From the NCBI GenBank assembly GCA_000697055.1, contig JNDT01002355.1:124001-188000 (forward strand): a stretch of DNA of 64,000 bases, in the 5' to 3' direction. A program made the position numbers and the translations under genes. Of the stretch, positions 50,501-61,430 are shown one piece after another. The stretch's first letter is position 1; every line of letters begins with the position of its first letter. The DNA comes from Saksenaea vasiformis B4078 (Eukaryota; Mucoromycota; Mucoromycetes; Mucorales; Saksenaeaceae). Under the pieces are notes generated by a model that was not told the origin of the DNA, ran no database searches, and was given only the letters and a program-made list of their open reading frames with translations.

Positions 50501-51406
50501 GAACCATACTCTGTCAACACACCTGGACAACAAAGACATTTAACCTACAGTACCTGCAACAGTCAAAACAGTTCGTCGTTCCAGTATCTTGCTCTCAATC
50601 TACAATAGCCTGTTAATTATTCCTGAATCCACCTAATGAAGTAATGACCTTTTGCTTCTCTTCTTCTGATATGCCGTCCTTTTTCAACTGTTCCTCCAAT
50701 TGCTCGAGTTTTGCCATTTCATTGATACATGATTCTTTTGCCTAAGACAGTCAGTTTAGTTACTTTCATCTGTCGTCTCAAACTATTCTCCCTTACTCGC
50801 TCAGCGTTTGCGCAATGTAAATTTTTTAATTGTCTCGATTTCTCGATCTCTTGGATGTGCTGCAAAGATCATTAATCCCGTGGGCCGCAAATGCGTTACT
50901 GATTGCATACCATCTTTCTCATTTCTCGCTGTTCCCGAAGAAAGGTATCCAGTGGCGATTCAAGATGGTGTTGGATCTGCTGTGCAAGATCAATGTGAGC
51001 GCGGGCTGTGGTTTCCAGGGCGCTCGGTATATGAGATAAGGATTCGGCAAATGTCCCTTCTTCTGCTTTGCCGATTATTAACTGCGAAAGTTTAAGGAGC
51101 CTTTCGCCATAATCTTCTTCGATTTGCGCTCTACATGTCGGTGTCAAACGATGTATCGATCGTCCCTGAGCAAAGTACCTGATTTCATACAGCTTTCTGA
51201 TTTCTTCGCATGTCTGCCTTCCATGTCGAAGTCGATCGGCCAGAACATCGACACCACGGTCATGTTCATCCTTAATAAATGTACAATGTTAGATTTCGTC
51301 GTCGTACTTGTCTTGGCATTGCTCGATTCAGAATGGTGCGACGTACCCAGAAGCAGTCTGCAAATCGCAAAGTTGTCGTTGGCTTGTTAAGTATAGCCGT
51401 TTCCAT
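47559..51406 (-). CDS. F-BAR and SH3 domain protein (Cdc15/Hof1/Imp2-like)
   Basis: The ATG is at 51406 (exon 51406-51347, ending RFADCFW), followed by exons 51270-51179 and 51130 to about 50910. These encode the F-BAR signature (DRGVDVLADRLRHGRQTCEE, then RAQIEEDYGERLLKLSQL and SPLDTFLREQREMRK). Several small exons lie between 50890 and 50100 and were not all resolved. The large exon 50067-47848 encodes a long disordered region rich in P, S and Q (polyproline at its start, polyQ around 48650). Exons 47796-47768 and 47711-47559 complete a C-terminal SH3 domain (ELTFAAGDMVAVL, GWWLADL, GLVPGNYMQII). F-BAR/SH3 proteins of this layout bind curved plasma membrane and scaffold the cytokinetic ring, septation or endocytic sites. 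Confidence 0.88.
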
Positions 51407-52878
51407 ATGCTACAATGAGAAAGTCTGCGTGAAAGAAAAAGAAGCCAAAAAGCTCTCTTTAGGGAAATGAAGCAAAGACCCACTAAAGAAAAAAAAATGC
51501 TTCTATTTTGGATCATTCTCCGGGAACATGTTCCCCGGGTTGTACCGGACAACAAAGAAAAATCCTTCCTAATTGAGCACAGTCCTTGCTAAGCAAACAG
51601 GAGACTCATTATCGCTAAACCTGTACTACTTTTTCTTTTATAAATGTTGCAGTATGTGCAATGTTTGATGTCAGTCATTGACGCACCAAATCAAACCGGA
51701 TATGCGCATACAAATTCTGAAAGTACCCAGGTGTGATCCCAGTTCTAGGTATGACAAACTGCTTGCTACTATTATCAGTTCAAGTTTACAAGTAGTCGCC
51801 TAGCTACAACTTAAAAATGGTCAGACTACCCGTTAGGAGAAGGAGAGAATGTGTATGAAACAAACGGCTCATCACAGCATTTAATTTATTCTCCTACAGC
51901 ACTCCCTCAATATAAAACAGTAACTATCATTTGCCTACAAATTCCTCTGCGTTTAGCACCATCGTTCAACACCGTGTGAGAATGGACTGTTCTTTCATAA
52001 CTGCTTGGTCAGATACTGCCTACTCAAACCATTAAACTTTACTACGTATTTTAAGGTAACATCTCAGTTTCAAAAGGAGAGCTCTTCACGTGAATCGTCG
52101 TTGAGCGACTTCCTAAATATAGAATGACCTTATCTTGTTACAATTTTGCCAATGCTAAGGTATCATCCTCAGAAAGCACGAATGGATGACCAAGATTTCT
52201 ACACGTATAGATCCAATAAACTTGTAACGTAGTATTATCTTGTCTCATCTATGATCACCGACCGCTACCTTCAATTTGAATTTGATGTACGCTGTATGCG
52301 TATTGCAGGAGGATGCATATCTTATTTTTCCGACCTCGTCGATGTTACTAGATCGATTGTTGTATTATCCTTCCACGACCTCTTGGTTCCTTATTGAGGA
52401 GATATCTGCGCTAGGGCTTCAGTTCCACGAACGATGATAAACTGACTTGGCCTCAATCGTGAGAGCTACATATTTGATCTGTTCTGCAAAGCTTAACGTA
52501 GCCTCACCGTTAGCTCTGTGCATTGTTACTCAAAATAGCTATCTCTGTGGTCGCATTTTAAGTTCGATCTCCTTTTGACGACGCCTGCCTTACCATTGCC
52601 ATTCATTACCGCAGTCCGCCTACTTTCATCCTGTTTGTACTTTCATTTCGTGGATTGTCTCAAGTAACAATATGACCTCTATACGGCCGTTCTCAAAAGG
52701 ATAATGAAAACTGCCTTCATCAGACGTTCATGCGTTTTGCATCAATAAGAAAAGACCGAGCATGCATAATCAATGTATCAATTCTTGGTCAGAAATCATA
52801 CCACTTGCATGGATTTGATCCTCAGAAACATAAACTTAAATATACCGCATGAATACTCAATAACGCAACTGTTATTTC
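51407..52878. other. Intergenic, 1.5 kb, nothing recognised
   Basis: Contains the F-BAR gene promoter. No other gene or RNA is supported. Confidence 0.45.
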
Positions 52879-53286
52879 TTATATGCTCCCAACGTATTGG
52901 GGCGGTTGATCTTTAAGCGGAATGCAATGGTTCTCTTCCGCAGTTGAGTATGTCGTCATTCCCCATCTCCTCCTCTTCATATCAATGAATACGTCGTGTT
53001 TAGTTCTTGGATGAACAGCATCCTCTTCTTCTCGGCGGCCAATTTCGAAATCGGATATTGTCACTGTTGTCCACTTAATAACCTGAAGCTGACGATTCAT
53101 GTCTGTCACAAGTTCATCCAGTATGCAGGTTGCTTCATCTTCATGAACGCCTTCATCTATGAGACCTGCTCTTGCACCAGCAACTTTGGATGGATTGCGT
53201 TTTAGTGTGTCCACCACATCGCTCAATTCATAGTCAGAAGGCTTTTGCATCGCGTCCTCTATAATATCAAAACCCGGAATTTTCAA
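52879..53286 (-). pseudogene. 5' part of decayed gene, copy 2
   Basis: A 135-codon open frame (GFDIIEDAM...DYELSDVVDTLKRNPSK, then TISDFEIGRREEEDAVHPRT) matches the broken frames at 4452-4875. This copy is cleaner than the left-arm copy, but the PD-(D/E)XK-like part found at 5270-5949 is absent beyond 52860. I do not recognise the domain. Confidence 0.45.
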
Positions 53287-53371
53287 GCATTTTGCAAGGA
53301 ACCGAGGACTTGAAATTAGAGAAGGCGCATTTTACCTGCTACAATATTTACGCTCTGCTACGTACCTCACT

Positions 53372-53900
53372 TTGATGGATACGAAACAGGTGAGCGAGCA
53401 GCAGCGAAACTGGCATCAAAACTTTTCGAGGTTATGTTGTTTGCTTATGTCGGGCGATACGAGAGTAGGTGAGACTGAGCTTTATTCTTCAGAAGAACGA
53501 TTAAAAACATTACCCTGGCTCCTGCCCTTTAGTTACAGAAGCGGGATCTTAAATATTAACTCAGTTCTAGTTATATAGTCTCTCATTTACAACAGAGGTT
53601 CTTGCTGTCGCATATCATACAAAGAAAGGGTTAGCCACTCCAGAAGACTTCGATGAGCTCTTCGGACTGTATGATGCGGGCGAACTCGATAAAAATAACA
53701 TCAGTGCACGGGAGCCATTACATGCTGCAATGCATGTCATAAAAGAGAAGGTGCGGTTGGGCCAGGAGTTGCCACTCATCAACCTGCTTCCTAAATCCCA
53801 TTGTCTCAACATGGTTGCTCAGTTGGCATCCAGCAAACTCTCGATAGCAAACAAAAAGTTTGCCAGCAACGCTTTAAACAAGCTCGAAAAAATATGTTTA
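53372..53900 (+). pseudogene. Decayed gene of unknown family, copy 2
   Basis: The segment is divergent from the 52879-53286 frame. The frame at about 53595-53900 is a longer version of the fragment at 4084-4330 (TPEDFDELFGLYDAGELDK, LINLLPKSHCLNMVAQLA). The upstream block at 53372-53575 is open but in another frame. Conservation of protein words between the two arms argues for former coding; the family is not recognised. Confidence 0.45.
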
Positions 53901-54205
53901 TGAATAGAACGTTTTCGTTGCCTCCACAGACGACGTTTCTTAATGCGCTTTGGCACACAAAACAATCATATGTTTTCTATTCAGAGAGTATGGTAAACTA
54001 TTCAGCACAGACGCTAAGGAAAAATATATCTTTTTCTGCTCGATCTACGCGGCACAATGCCACAAACAAAGCAGAATCCAGAGATTAAGAAAAATAAAAT
54101 AAAATTTGGCGAAAGATATCATTCATCGTTTTAATTATTTGCCTGTCTCCTTTAGATAATTAAGTTAATGTTTTGCCCACCAATTTCCTTGATCCGCCAC
54201 TTTTT

Positions 54206-55020
54206 GGTACCATTCAGTTGCTTTGTCAATGTCTTTCTTTTCTTTTCTGTAAATATCCCCAAGTGACTTTTGTGCCCATTTATCTCCTTGATCTGCTACT
54301 TTCTGGTACCATTCAATTGCTTAGTCCATGTCTTTCTTTTCATCTCTGTAAATATCCTCAAGTGAATATTGTGCCGATAGACTTCCTTGATCTGCTGCTT
54401 TTTGGTACCATTCAATTGCTTTGTCGATGTCTTTCTTTTCGTATCTGTAAATATCTCCAAGTTTGATTTGCATCCATTTATTTCCTTGATCCGCCGCCTT
54501 TTGGTACCATTCAATTGCTTTGTCGATGTCTTTCTTTTCGTATCTGTAAATATCTCCAAGTTTGATTTGCATCCATTTATTTCCTTGATCCGCCGCCTTT
54601 TGGTACCATTCAATTGCTTTGTCGATGTCTTTCTTTTCATCAAAATAAATATCCCCAATCCTAATCTGCATAACTTCATTTCCTTGATCCGCCGCTTTTT
54701 GGTACCATTCAATTGCTTTGTCGATGTCTTTCTTTTCTTTTCTGTAAATATCTCCAAGTCTGATTTGCATATCCGCATTTCCTTGATCCGCCGCTTTTTG
54801 GTACCATTCAATTGCTTTGTCGATGTCTTTCTTTTCGTTTCTGTAAATATCTCCAATTTTGATTTGCATATCTTCATTTCCTTGATCCGCCACTTTTTGG
54901 TACCATTCAATTGCTTTGTCGATGTCTTTCTTTTCGTATCTGTAAATATCTCCAAGTTTGATTTGCATCCATTCATTTCCTTGATCCGCCGCCTTTTGGT
55001 ACCATTCAATTGCTTTGTCA
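54206..55020 (-). repeat. 99-bp coding tandem repeats in copy H
   Basis: GGTACC occurs at 54206, 54305, 54404, 54503, 54602, 54701, 54800, 54899 and 54998, nine positions at exactly 99-bp steps. The adjacent units around 54404-54602 are identical over a full 99-bp period. Copy A has seven such units. Confidence 0.95.
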
Positions 55021-57172
55021 ACATCTTTCTTCACTCCATGTCCCCAGCAGTACATCTCTCCAAGTGTGTATTGCGCATCTTCATTCCCTTGATCAGCTGC
55101 ATTTTTGCACCATCCAATCGCTTTGGACCATAGTTCAATTGCTTTCGTCGAGTCTCTTTTCCCGCCAATTCCCCACCAATACATATATCCAAGATTGTAT
55201 TGCCCAATTCCATGTTCATGATCCGCTGCTTGCCGGTACCACTCAACTGCTATCTTTCCGTCTCTATCTACACCTCGTCCATATTGATACATTTCTCCAA
55301 GTTTGGTTTGTGCATCAGCATTCCCTTTATCTGCTGCCTTCTTGTACCATCCAACTGCCTTCTTGTAGTCCCTGTCTACATCTCGTCCGAATCTGTGCAT
55401 ATCTCCAAGTCTGGTTTGCGCATTGGCATTTCCTTGATCAGCTGCCTCCCTGTACCAGTACATTGCTTTGACGTAGTCTTTATCCACACCTATTCCGAGG
55501 TAGTATTTCTCTCCAAGCTTAAACTGCTCTCGTTCATCGTTCCAATCGATCGGATCTCCGTACAGTCTAATATCCTTTTTGTTGTCTTTGTTCGCACCAT
55601 CTTCATGACTCTGTGTATCTTCACATCCATCTCGCACATCTTCAATTTTGTAGTCATTTGCTTTTTGTATTATGCTAATAGGATTAGTGTCGTCGTTATC
55701 ATCGGTATCCCCATCGCTGGAGAGACTTCCTTTATGTTTGCCTTCTTGATTGGCTGCCTCTGTGCTCAGATAGATGTCATGCTTGTCTCCATGCAAATCG
55801 TCTTCAGGGATTAGTATATCATTACAATCGTTTGGGATCTCTCCACTTTCCCGACTAACAACTTCGTATTGTATATTAATATCGTTGGTATTGCTATCAT
55901 CGTCCGAATCGTCAAATATATCCTTTTCAGGTTCGTTTTGCAAGTTTTCAGCTCCATCGTCTATGGCTGTGTTGTTTCCCTGGTCCAGAGCTTGCAGCCA
56001 ACTTATGTCTTCAACGTTGTCTCTCACACATTCATTGCTTCTGGCATGCTGTTTGAAAACTGCAGCGGGATTCTCTTCCATCACCTGCCCAAGCTCGTTA
56101 TCAGAAAATGCTTTGTCGTAAACCTTCTCCACTTGTAAACGTTCACCATCTTCGAGAATGCTATATATCGGCTTCATGCCTTTGAACTGGATAATTGCTG
56201 GCCTGGATCTTGCGGTCTCTTTCCAATTTTCTAATCCATCCACGAAAAATAGCCCGGAATCACCGCCTATCGCAAGTTTGTCTAGCAACTATCAGAGATA
56301 CATGATAAAGGTACCTATGACTTCCCAGTATCTGTGTTTTCTTATGGCGTTTGCAATATTTTTGGCTATGCCACCACTAGGCTCTATTGCTTTATGCTCA
56401 TCCTGCAACTCATATCTCCTTTCATCATGTGCCGTTGAACTCTCTGTTTTGCAAATGAGCAGGCCACCTAACCAAGGAAATACTTAGATAATGTTACACA
56501 TGTATTAATAACGATACCAAGTAAGATTTTGGACGGATAATAATATCCAAACCGCTTAAACACAGTTTGCAAGGCTTCATACTTCTTCTTATTGGTGTTT
56601 TCATTCAAAGCATTTTGCACAGATCGCTTGAAGCGGTCCGTTGCTTTGAGATAATCTGAAGACAGATGTACCTATAGGAATCGGATGAATTGGATCATCC
56701 ATAATTATCTACTTGATTTCTTACTTCTCCCCAAGAAACATAGGAAGCGGTATATTCAACCAAGTCTTTTGCAGAATTCTGCTGGCATTGTTCACGTGTG
56801 CTACAACTAGCTTCAGCAGCAATATCGTAAGCAGACGTCTTAGATGGTACACGGAAAAGGCTGTCATCCATCAGTAATCTGTCCGTAGAATTGTTGGCAT
56901 CCACTGTTCTCGTGGTGTTATACTCCACAGATGGTTTGTTGGAGGAGTACTCATGAAGTAGTCTGAGCATGTTATCCTTCCCCTCTTCAACCTCTATTGC
57001 AGAGTATTCGGCGGTGCATCCATCAAAATGGAGACCTCGTGTGCACCGGTTGAAGACATCGTAGGTCAAAAATTGAGTGAACTATCAAAACGTCAGATAA
57101 GCTCGCATAGAATACATGGGTACGTCTTGTTACGTTGGAGGATAACTTCTCTGCTGCGTTGCACGAAGTCAT
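54321..57172 (-). CDS. Sel1-repeat protein with MACPF-like domain, copy H (premature stop)
   Basis: Exons on the minus strand are 57172-57134, 57081-56725, 56671-56518, 56467-56315 and 56266-54321; the joined frame is open for 882 residues. It ends at a TAA (54321-54323) standing where the repeat consensus has a lysine codon (DIDKAIEWY). The same frame stays open for another 51 codons to a stop at 54165, so the array lost about one and a half repeats to a single substitution. MACPF-like landmarks are intact (FGYYYPSKILLGG; GGDSGLFFVDG). The acidic linker is DDSDDDSNTND-like. It is the inverted duplicate of copy A but with a longer 99-bp array. The truncated protein may still fold and function. 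Confidence 0.83.
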
Positions 57173-57207
57173 TGCAGTGAAGCAAGAGGTGTTGCAGTAT
57201 TTATTAA

Positions 57208-57216
57208 CCCTTTATC
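57208..57216 (-). promoter_or_regulatory. GATAAAGGG box upstream of copy H
   Basis: Lies about 44 bp before the ATG at 57172 (minus strand), as in copy A. Confidence 0.45.
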
Positions 57217-57239
57217 AACCTGTATGCTCGGAACCGCTC

Positions 57240-57600
57240 CGTTTAAATTACATAGAGTTTATGCCAAGCCGATACGCCAGGTGCGAAAATTACGGGATCT
57301 ATTCCGTGCTCTTAAGTCATCTGGCGCTGGAATCAGATAAATTTTGGGTCGAGTGCTAGTCGTTCATGCACTTTATATTAGTCTTGAGCGTGAGAATCCA
57401 TATCTTTTTACGTCAGCTCAAAGTGCATCGTGCTGCTTCGTTTTCTAGTTCGCCATAGTTAAGTTTTGCCAATGCCCGGTTGGGAAACATGTCTCAGATA
57501 ATGCGATATGTTGGACAACACCTCGGATTTCACGCTCCTTTGGTATTTTTGATCGTCGGGAACCTGTAAATCACTCGATTGAACCTCACGTTTCATACTT
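57240..57600 (-). mobile_element. Tc1-like remnant upstream of copy H
   Basis: Its reverse complement matches about 600-920 upstream of copy A, including the end of the HTH-encoding region. No usable frame remains. Confidence 0.55.
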
Positions 57601-57844
57601 AAGTCAGACATGATAAGCAGTTCTTTGCAGTTGGTGGGATCGCTCTACTTAAGGTTCATAGATGCTTCTTACTTTGATTAATGGAACATGACAAGAGTGT
57701 TTGCAAGTATTCAGCATAGGTATGAAGCTAGAGGTACTTTATTTTGTCTTTGTACAGCAAAATGGACTTGTCTCAGAGTGTGCGAGTTAGTCACAAAGCT
57801 TAGGTCGCCTCTTTCGATTCCTCGTTCTTCAAACAGTGACATAA

Positions 57845-58775
57845 TCAATATTTTTTTTCACCATCCACACTAGAGATGCTTACCGACGACGTTGGTGGCG
57901 GCGACGGCGAGTGGTTTTCCATGTACGAATCCATCTCAGCGTCTAATTCTTCCTGCGTGGGTTTCGGTTTTGTATCTTCCTTGGGACGTTGGCCGCCACG
58001 ATTGCCATGACCCATAAACCGGTTATTGTAGTTGCGTGTAGGTCGTCCTGGAGGACCGCCAACGGGCGCAGGACGAGCGCCCACACCAAAAGAAATACGC
58101 ATAGGGCGACCTAAGAACAATAAGTCATGTGCAGGAGAAAAGATCGCTGAGACTAACCATCCAATTCCACGTTGTTATATGTATGCATAGCTCTTTCTGC
58201 ATCCTTCACCTGAGAAAATAAGACAACAGCAACTCCAGCTGATTGTCCATCACTTTTACGATGAACACGCACGTTCTGTAATGGTCCAAGTTGTCCAAAC
58301 AGTTCCTAAAATTTTTTTTATCAGCTATCACCGATTTCATCCATTTGTCGTACATAGAGATCATCTTCGCTGACATTGTAGTGTAAATTTGTGATAGTCA
58401 ACGCGTTTTGTGATCCTGGAGGTTGCTGTGTATAACGTGGGGCGGCACGAGGACTTCTTAGACTGTACGGTTGCTGAAAATTACGAAAAGGGAGCAAACG
58501 TATTGATCAATATCACGTATATATAAGAGAACCGAAACTGAATGCCTAGACTTCTCATGAAGACAATCAAAAGACGATAGAATGACAGAGAAAAAGTGGG
58601 GAAAAGACAAACGCACGTCTTCATGCCCTTACGGGATAGGTCAACCTACCGAATTTGTGTAATTTCTTTGTCGAACATCACCGTAAGGTCTCCTGATGTC
58701 TCGTTGCATTTTATTGCCTCGGCTCTGTCTTTGGTACCCGGAGCGTTTCGTCCCAATGATATCATCAAGGGACAT
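57845..58775 (-). CDS. YRA1: mRNA export adaptor ALYREF/Yra1
   Basis: Exons on the minus strand are 58775-58650, 58473-58354, 58305-58158 and 58110-57845; the joined frame gives 219 residues. The N terminus MSLDDIIGTKRSG is the UAP56/Sub2-binding motif of the family, followed by an RG-rich region. The RRM spans exons 2-3 (LTITNLHYNVSEDDLY, then ELFGQLGPLQNVRVHR, then GVAVVLFSQVKDAERAM and YNNVELDGRPM). A GR-rich spacer and the conserved TQEELDAEMDSYM close the protein. It couples transcription and splicing (TREX complex) to mRNA export in the nucleus. A GTAAGC near the end could be a donor for a further 3' exon; as read, the ORF stops at 57845. Confidence 0.95.
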
Positions 58776-59266
58776 ATCAAGTGGGTTAGATCCCATCGTG
58801 AAAGAAATCAAAGTATTGCAGGTGGTCGAAACGCAGAAACGCGAGATCTATATGCGGTAGGACAAGCCACCAATAGTATTTCTCATCTGCAAGATTTGAC
58901 CGTTGATTGGCCAAATTTCTTAGTGGCATTATTCATTGTTACAGGACAACCAGAACTTCGAAATCCGTTTGAGGACGACCGACCTGCATCAAAAATAGAA
59001 GGATATTCGGTGAAGAGTCTTTGGAATATCTTGAAACAATTGACAGTGACAGCAGAATCATAATGGAATATGGTTCTCAATCTTAAACTATGGTATCGTT
59101 TTTAATGATCCAACAGATACAATGATTATTTTTAGGCTTGTCATTGCTAAAGCGTTTCCATATATCCAGCTGTTTTCTCATCACCAGAACTTTTAGTGTA
59201 AAGTGTGACAGGTATAAAGCTCAAACAAAAACCCTCCACATTCAAATCGTCTGCCCAACTTCTATT
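58776..59266. other. Intergenic between ALYREF and AP-3 mu
   Basis: A plus-strand frame of 155 codons (58596-59063) crosses this stretch and overlaps ALYREF exon 1 in antisense. Its 3' half, after 58776, has protein-like composition, but no start or partner exon was found, so it is not called. Confidence 0.4.
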
Positions 59267-61200
59267 TTATGTTCGTACGTGGAAATTGCCTGCCTTTGTT
59301 AAGCTCCGCACACCCTAACATCAAGTCAGCACAAAAAGGTCAGCTTATCGCTTGTAACTTACCTTGTATGGTTTGTATCCTTCATGGAATAATCGAAGAC
59401 TATCAACCTTCAGTCCTGAGACAGAGTACATACTGATCTGGAAATCAACGCTGACAGCTGTACCAACTTCCGGATTTGCCTCGCTATTCATAAATGAGTC
59501 TATGCGAACGAACAATCAGCAAAATAAACAAACCTGCTGCTAAATGTGCCGGACAGCACGGGTGCTCGCTCCCGTTGGTTCACTTTACCAATATCCCATT
59601 TGATAACCTGGTAGTGCGTCAACTGGTAGTTTTCGTAACAACGCGCATACCTTTGTTACTGGATCGTACATGTACTGACCAACGTTACACGTCGCATTAA
59701 CAGTTGTAGTGCTTTTAGGCATTGGTAAAGTGAGAGTCACTCGTTCAATAGGCTTTCCATCTGTCGAACGAGGATGCACTGAGAGATCAAATTTGCCTAG
59801 ATTACGATGAGAAAAAGTTAATAATTTACAGCTGATCCTATCATCGCCCTACCTCCGTTTTTACTGGGGAGAATTTGGGGTTTGACTTGCAATGGCATCG
59901 CTTGATAATGAGATAGAGGAGCACTAGTATCAACATAAATCGTGGGTTGATTATCAAACAACTAACATACCGGTACGACATCAGTTTAAACTGGCCATCA
60001 GGAGGAACAAAAGATAAGATCTTCTCATTTTCCCATTTACGGTATCTTTGCAAAGAGCATCAGACATCAAAGTTGACTTTCTATCTTTTCTTTTCTTTTT
60101 TTTTTTTTTGGTACCTGACACATGGATGAAAGCTCACATCATCAATGACGCGAGGATTTACAAAGTTTAACGACAGATCAGGCATGCCTACCATCCAAAA
60201 CGTCAATGATCCACGCATTATCCTCTTCTTTCTCTGCCATACCTGAAAGTTTACTGTTTGCCACAATATTGCCGTGTGCTTCGCATGAAACAATCGTCCC
60301 GTTCCTAATCTTTATGAGTATTCCAGTCGGCATATCCTCGTGGTACTTACGCGGCGATCGTTGCGTCAATCTCTTCGATGATATCAAAGTAAATCTCATT
60401 TTGCGTGTACTTTACACCAGCCTTTCGCCATGGAATACTGGACATGTTTTGTGGAATCTTGGGAGCAACGCTATAATCAAATTAAGAAAAAACTTCTTCT
60501 TTCTGTCGATATCTTACCCTGCTGCAGCGTTTACCGTGGTCATAACCTTATTCATAATCGTAGGCGGCATAATAATTTCTTTCAAGGCATTTGGTTCGGT
60601 GGTTAGAGGATAACCATAATCCATCATTTCCTCCAACAACTGTTGTGGCCATGTTAATGCGACACATACCCAAGACTTAAATCTCTCTCTCTTACCTGAT
60701 ACACTGTGACAAAGTTCTCGCGTATTGAGGCTTCGGATACATCGCCAAGGTAATCTGTCAAGATATCGATGATACGGTGAAGAAATTCAAAAACAAGCAT
60801 CGGATCCACTGGAAAAAAAAAGGTTAAAGTTTGACACTTAACCGAGGTGGCAACCTTACCTTCTCGTTCGACAGGACATAACCATACCAACTCGTTACGC
60901 AGAACATTCAGTAGCCAGTACTTATTGGTCTCAAGAATGGGAGGAACATCGTCGCGGCTAAAGTAAGACACCTTTGATTGCCCTTCTAAATCGCCCTTAT
61001 CATTCACAGAGCCAGGTAATGAGCTCATGAATTTGTTACACTCCTCATTGAACACGTCGACGATTTGTCTCGAGATGATCCCGCGCCAATGTTTCTCGAT
61101 AATAATTTTGCTTAAGGAACACCTGTCAGCACCAAAATCCTGAAATCAAAGAAGCAGTTCTTTACCCTTGAAGATTGGTAACAAAGAGCGAGTTGATCAT
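59267..61200 (-). CDS. APM3: AP-3 complex subunit mu
   Basis: The ATG is at 61200 (exon 61200-61166), with exon 2 from 61122 (IIIEKHWRGIISRQ). Further exons carry VDPMLVFEFLHRIIDILTDY and the N-terminal longin-like part (61055-60720), then IPWRKAGVKYTQNE and FDIIEEIDATI near 60480-60340. The mu homology domain follows (SKLSGMPDLSLNFVNPRVID and SFHPCVRY near 60250-60110; SFVPPDGQFKLMSYRY near 60000; RVTLTLPMPKSTTTVNATCN near 59740). The last exons hold SMYSVSGLKVDSLRLFHEGY and KGVRSLTKAGNFHVRT, ending at 59267. About ten small exons are joined by 45-60 bp introns. AP-3 sorts cargo from Golgi/endosome to vacuole; the mu subunit reads tyrosine-based signals. No break is seen. Confidence 0.92.
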
Positions 61201-61430
61201 GACGTCCGGGTTTCGACACAGAAGAGGGTTATCTTTGGAAGAGTCCGCTCCAGTTGGATTGCGGCGTTTTAAAAATCAAAGGCAGGATTTTTTTTAACGA
61301 CGAGCAAAATTTTCTCTGGTTGGGATCGTTTACCCACTCTTCGCATTTGTAGATAGCACTTCATAATTCACAACTTGTAAAAATAACACAAAGGCATACA
61401 TTGTTATCATATGTGCTCAGTTGAAACGTC

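Larger units (their letters stand above)
52860..57600 (-). repeat. Segmental duplication, right arm (inverted relative to 600-4920)
   Basis: It carries, in reverse, the Tc1-like remnant, the GATAAAGGG box, copy H and the divergent pair of decayed genes seen on the left arm. The two arms are about 48 kb apart. Confidence 0.75.

Noticed and set aside
54206..55020. CRISPR-like regular spacing
   Set aside because: The period is 99 bp with no spacer variation and lies inside a coding exon of a eukaryotic gene. It is a coding tandem repeat.
58596..59063. 155-codon plus-strand frame overlapping ALYREF exon 1 in antisense
   Set aside because: The first half is antisense to a well-supported exon and no start exon or family was found. 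The second half looks coding-like but cannot be supported on its own.
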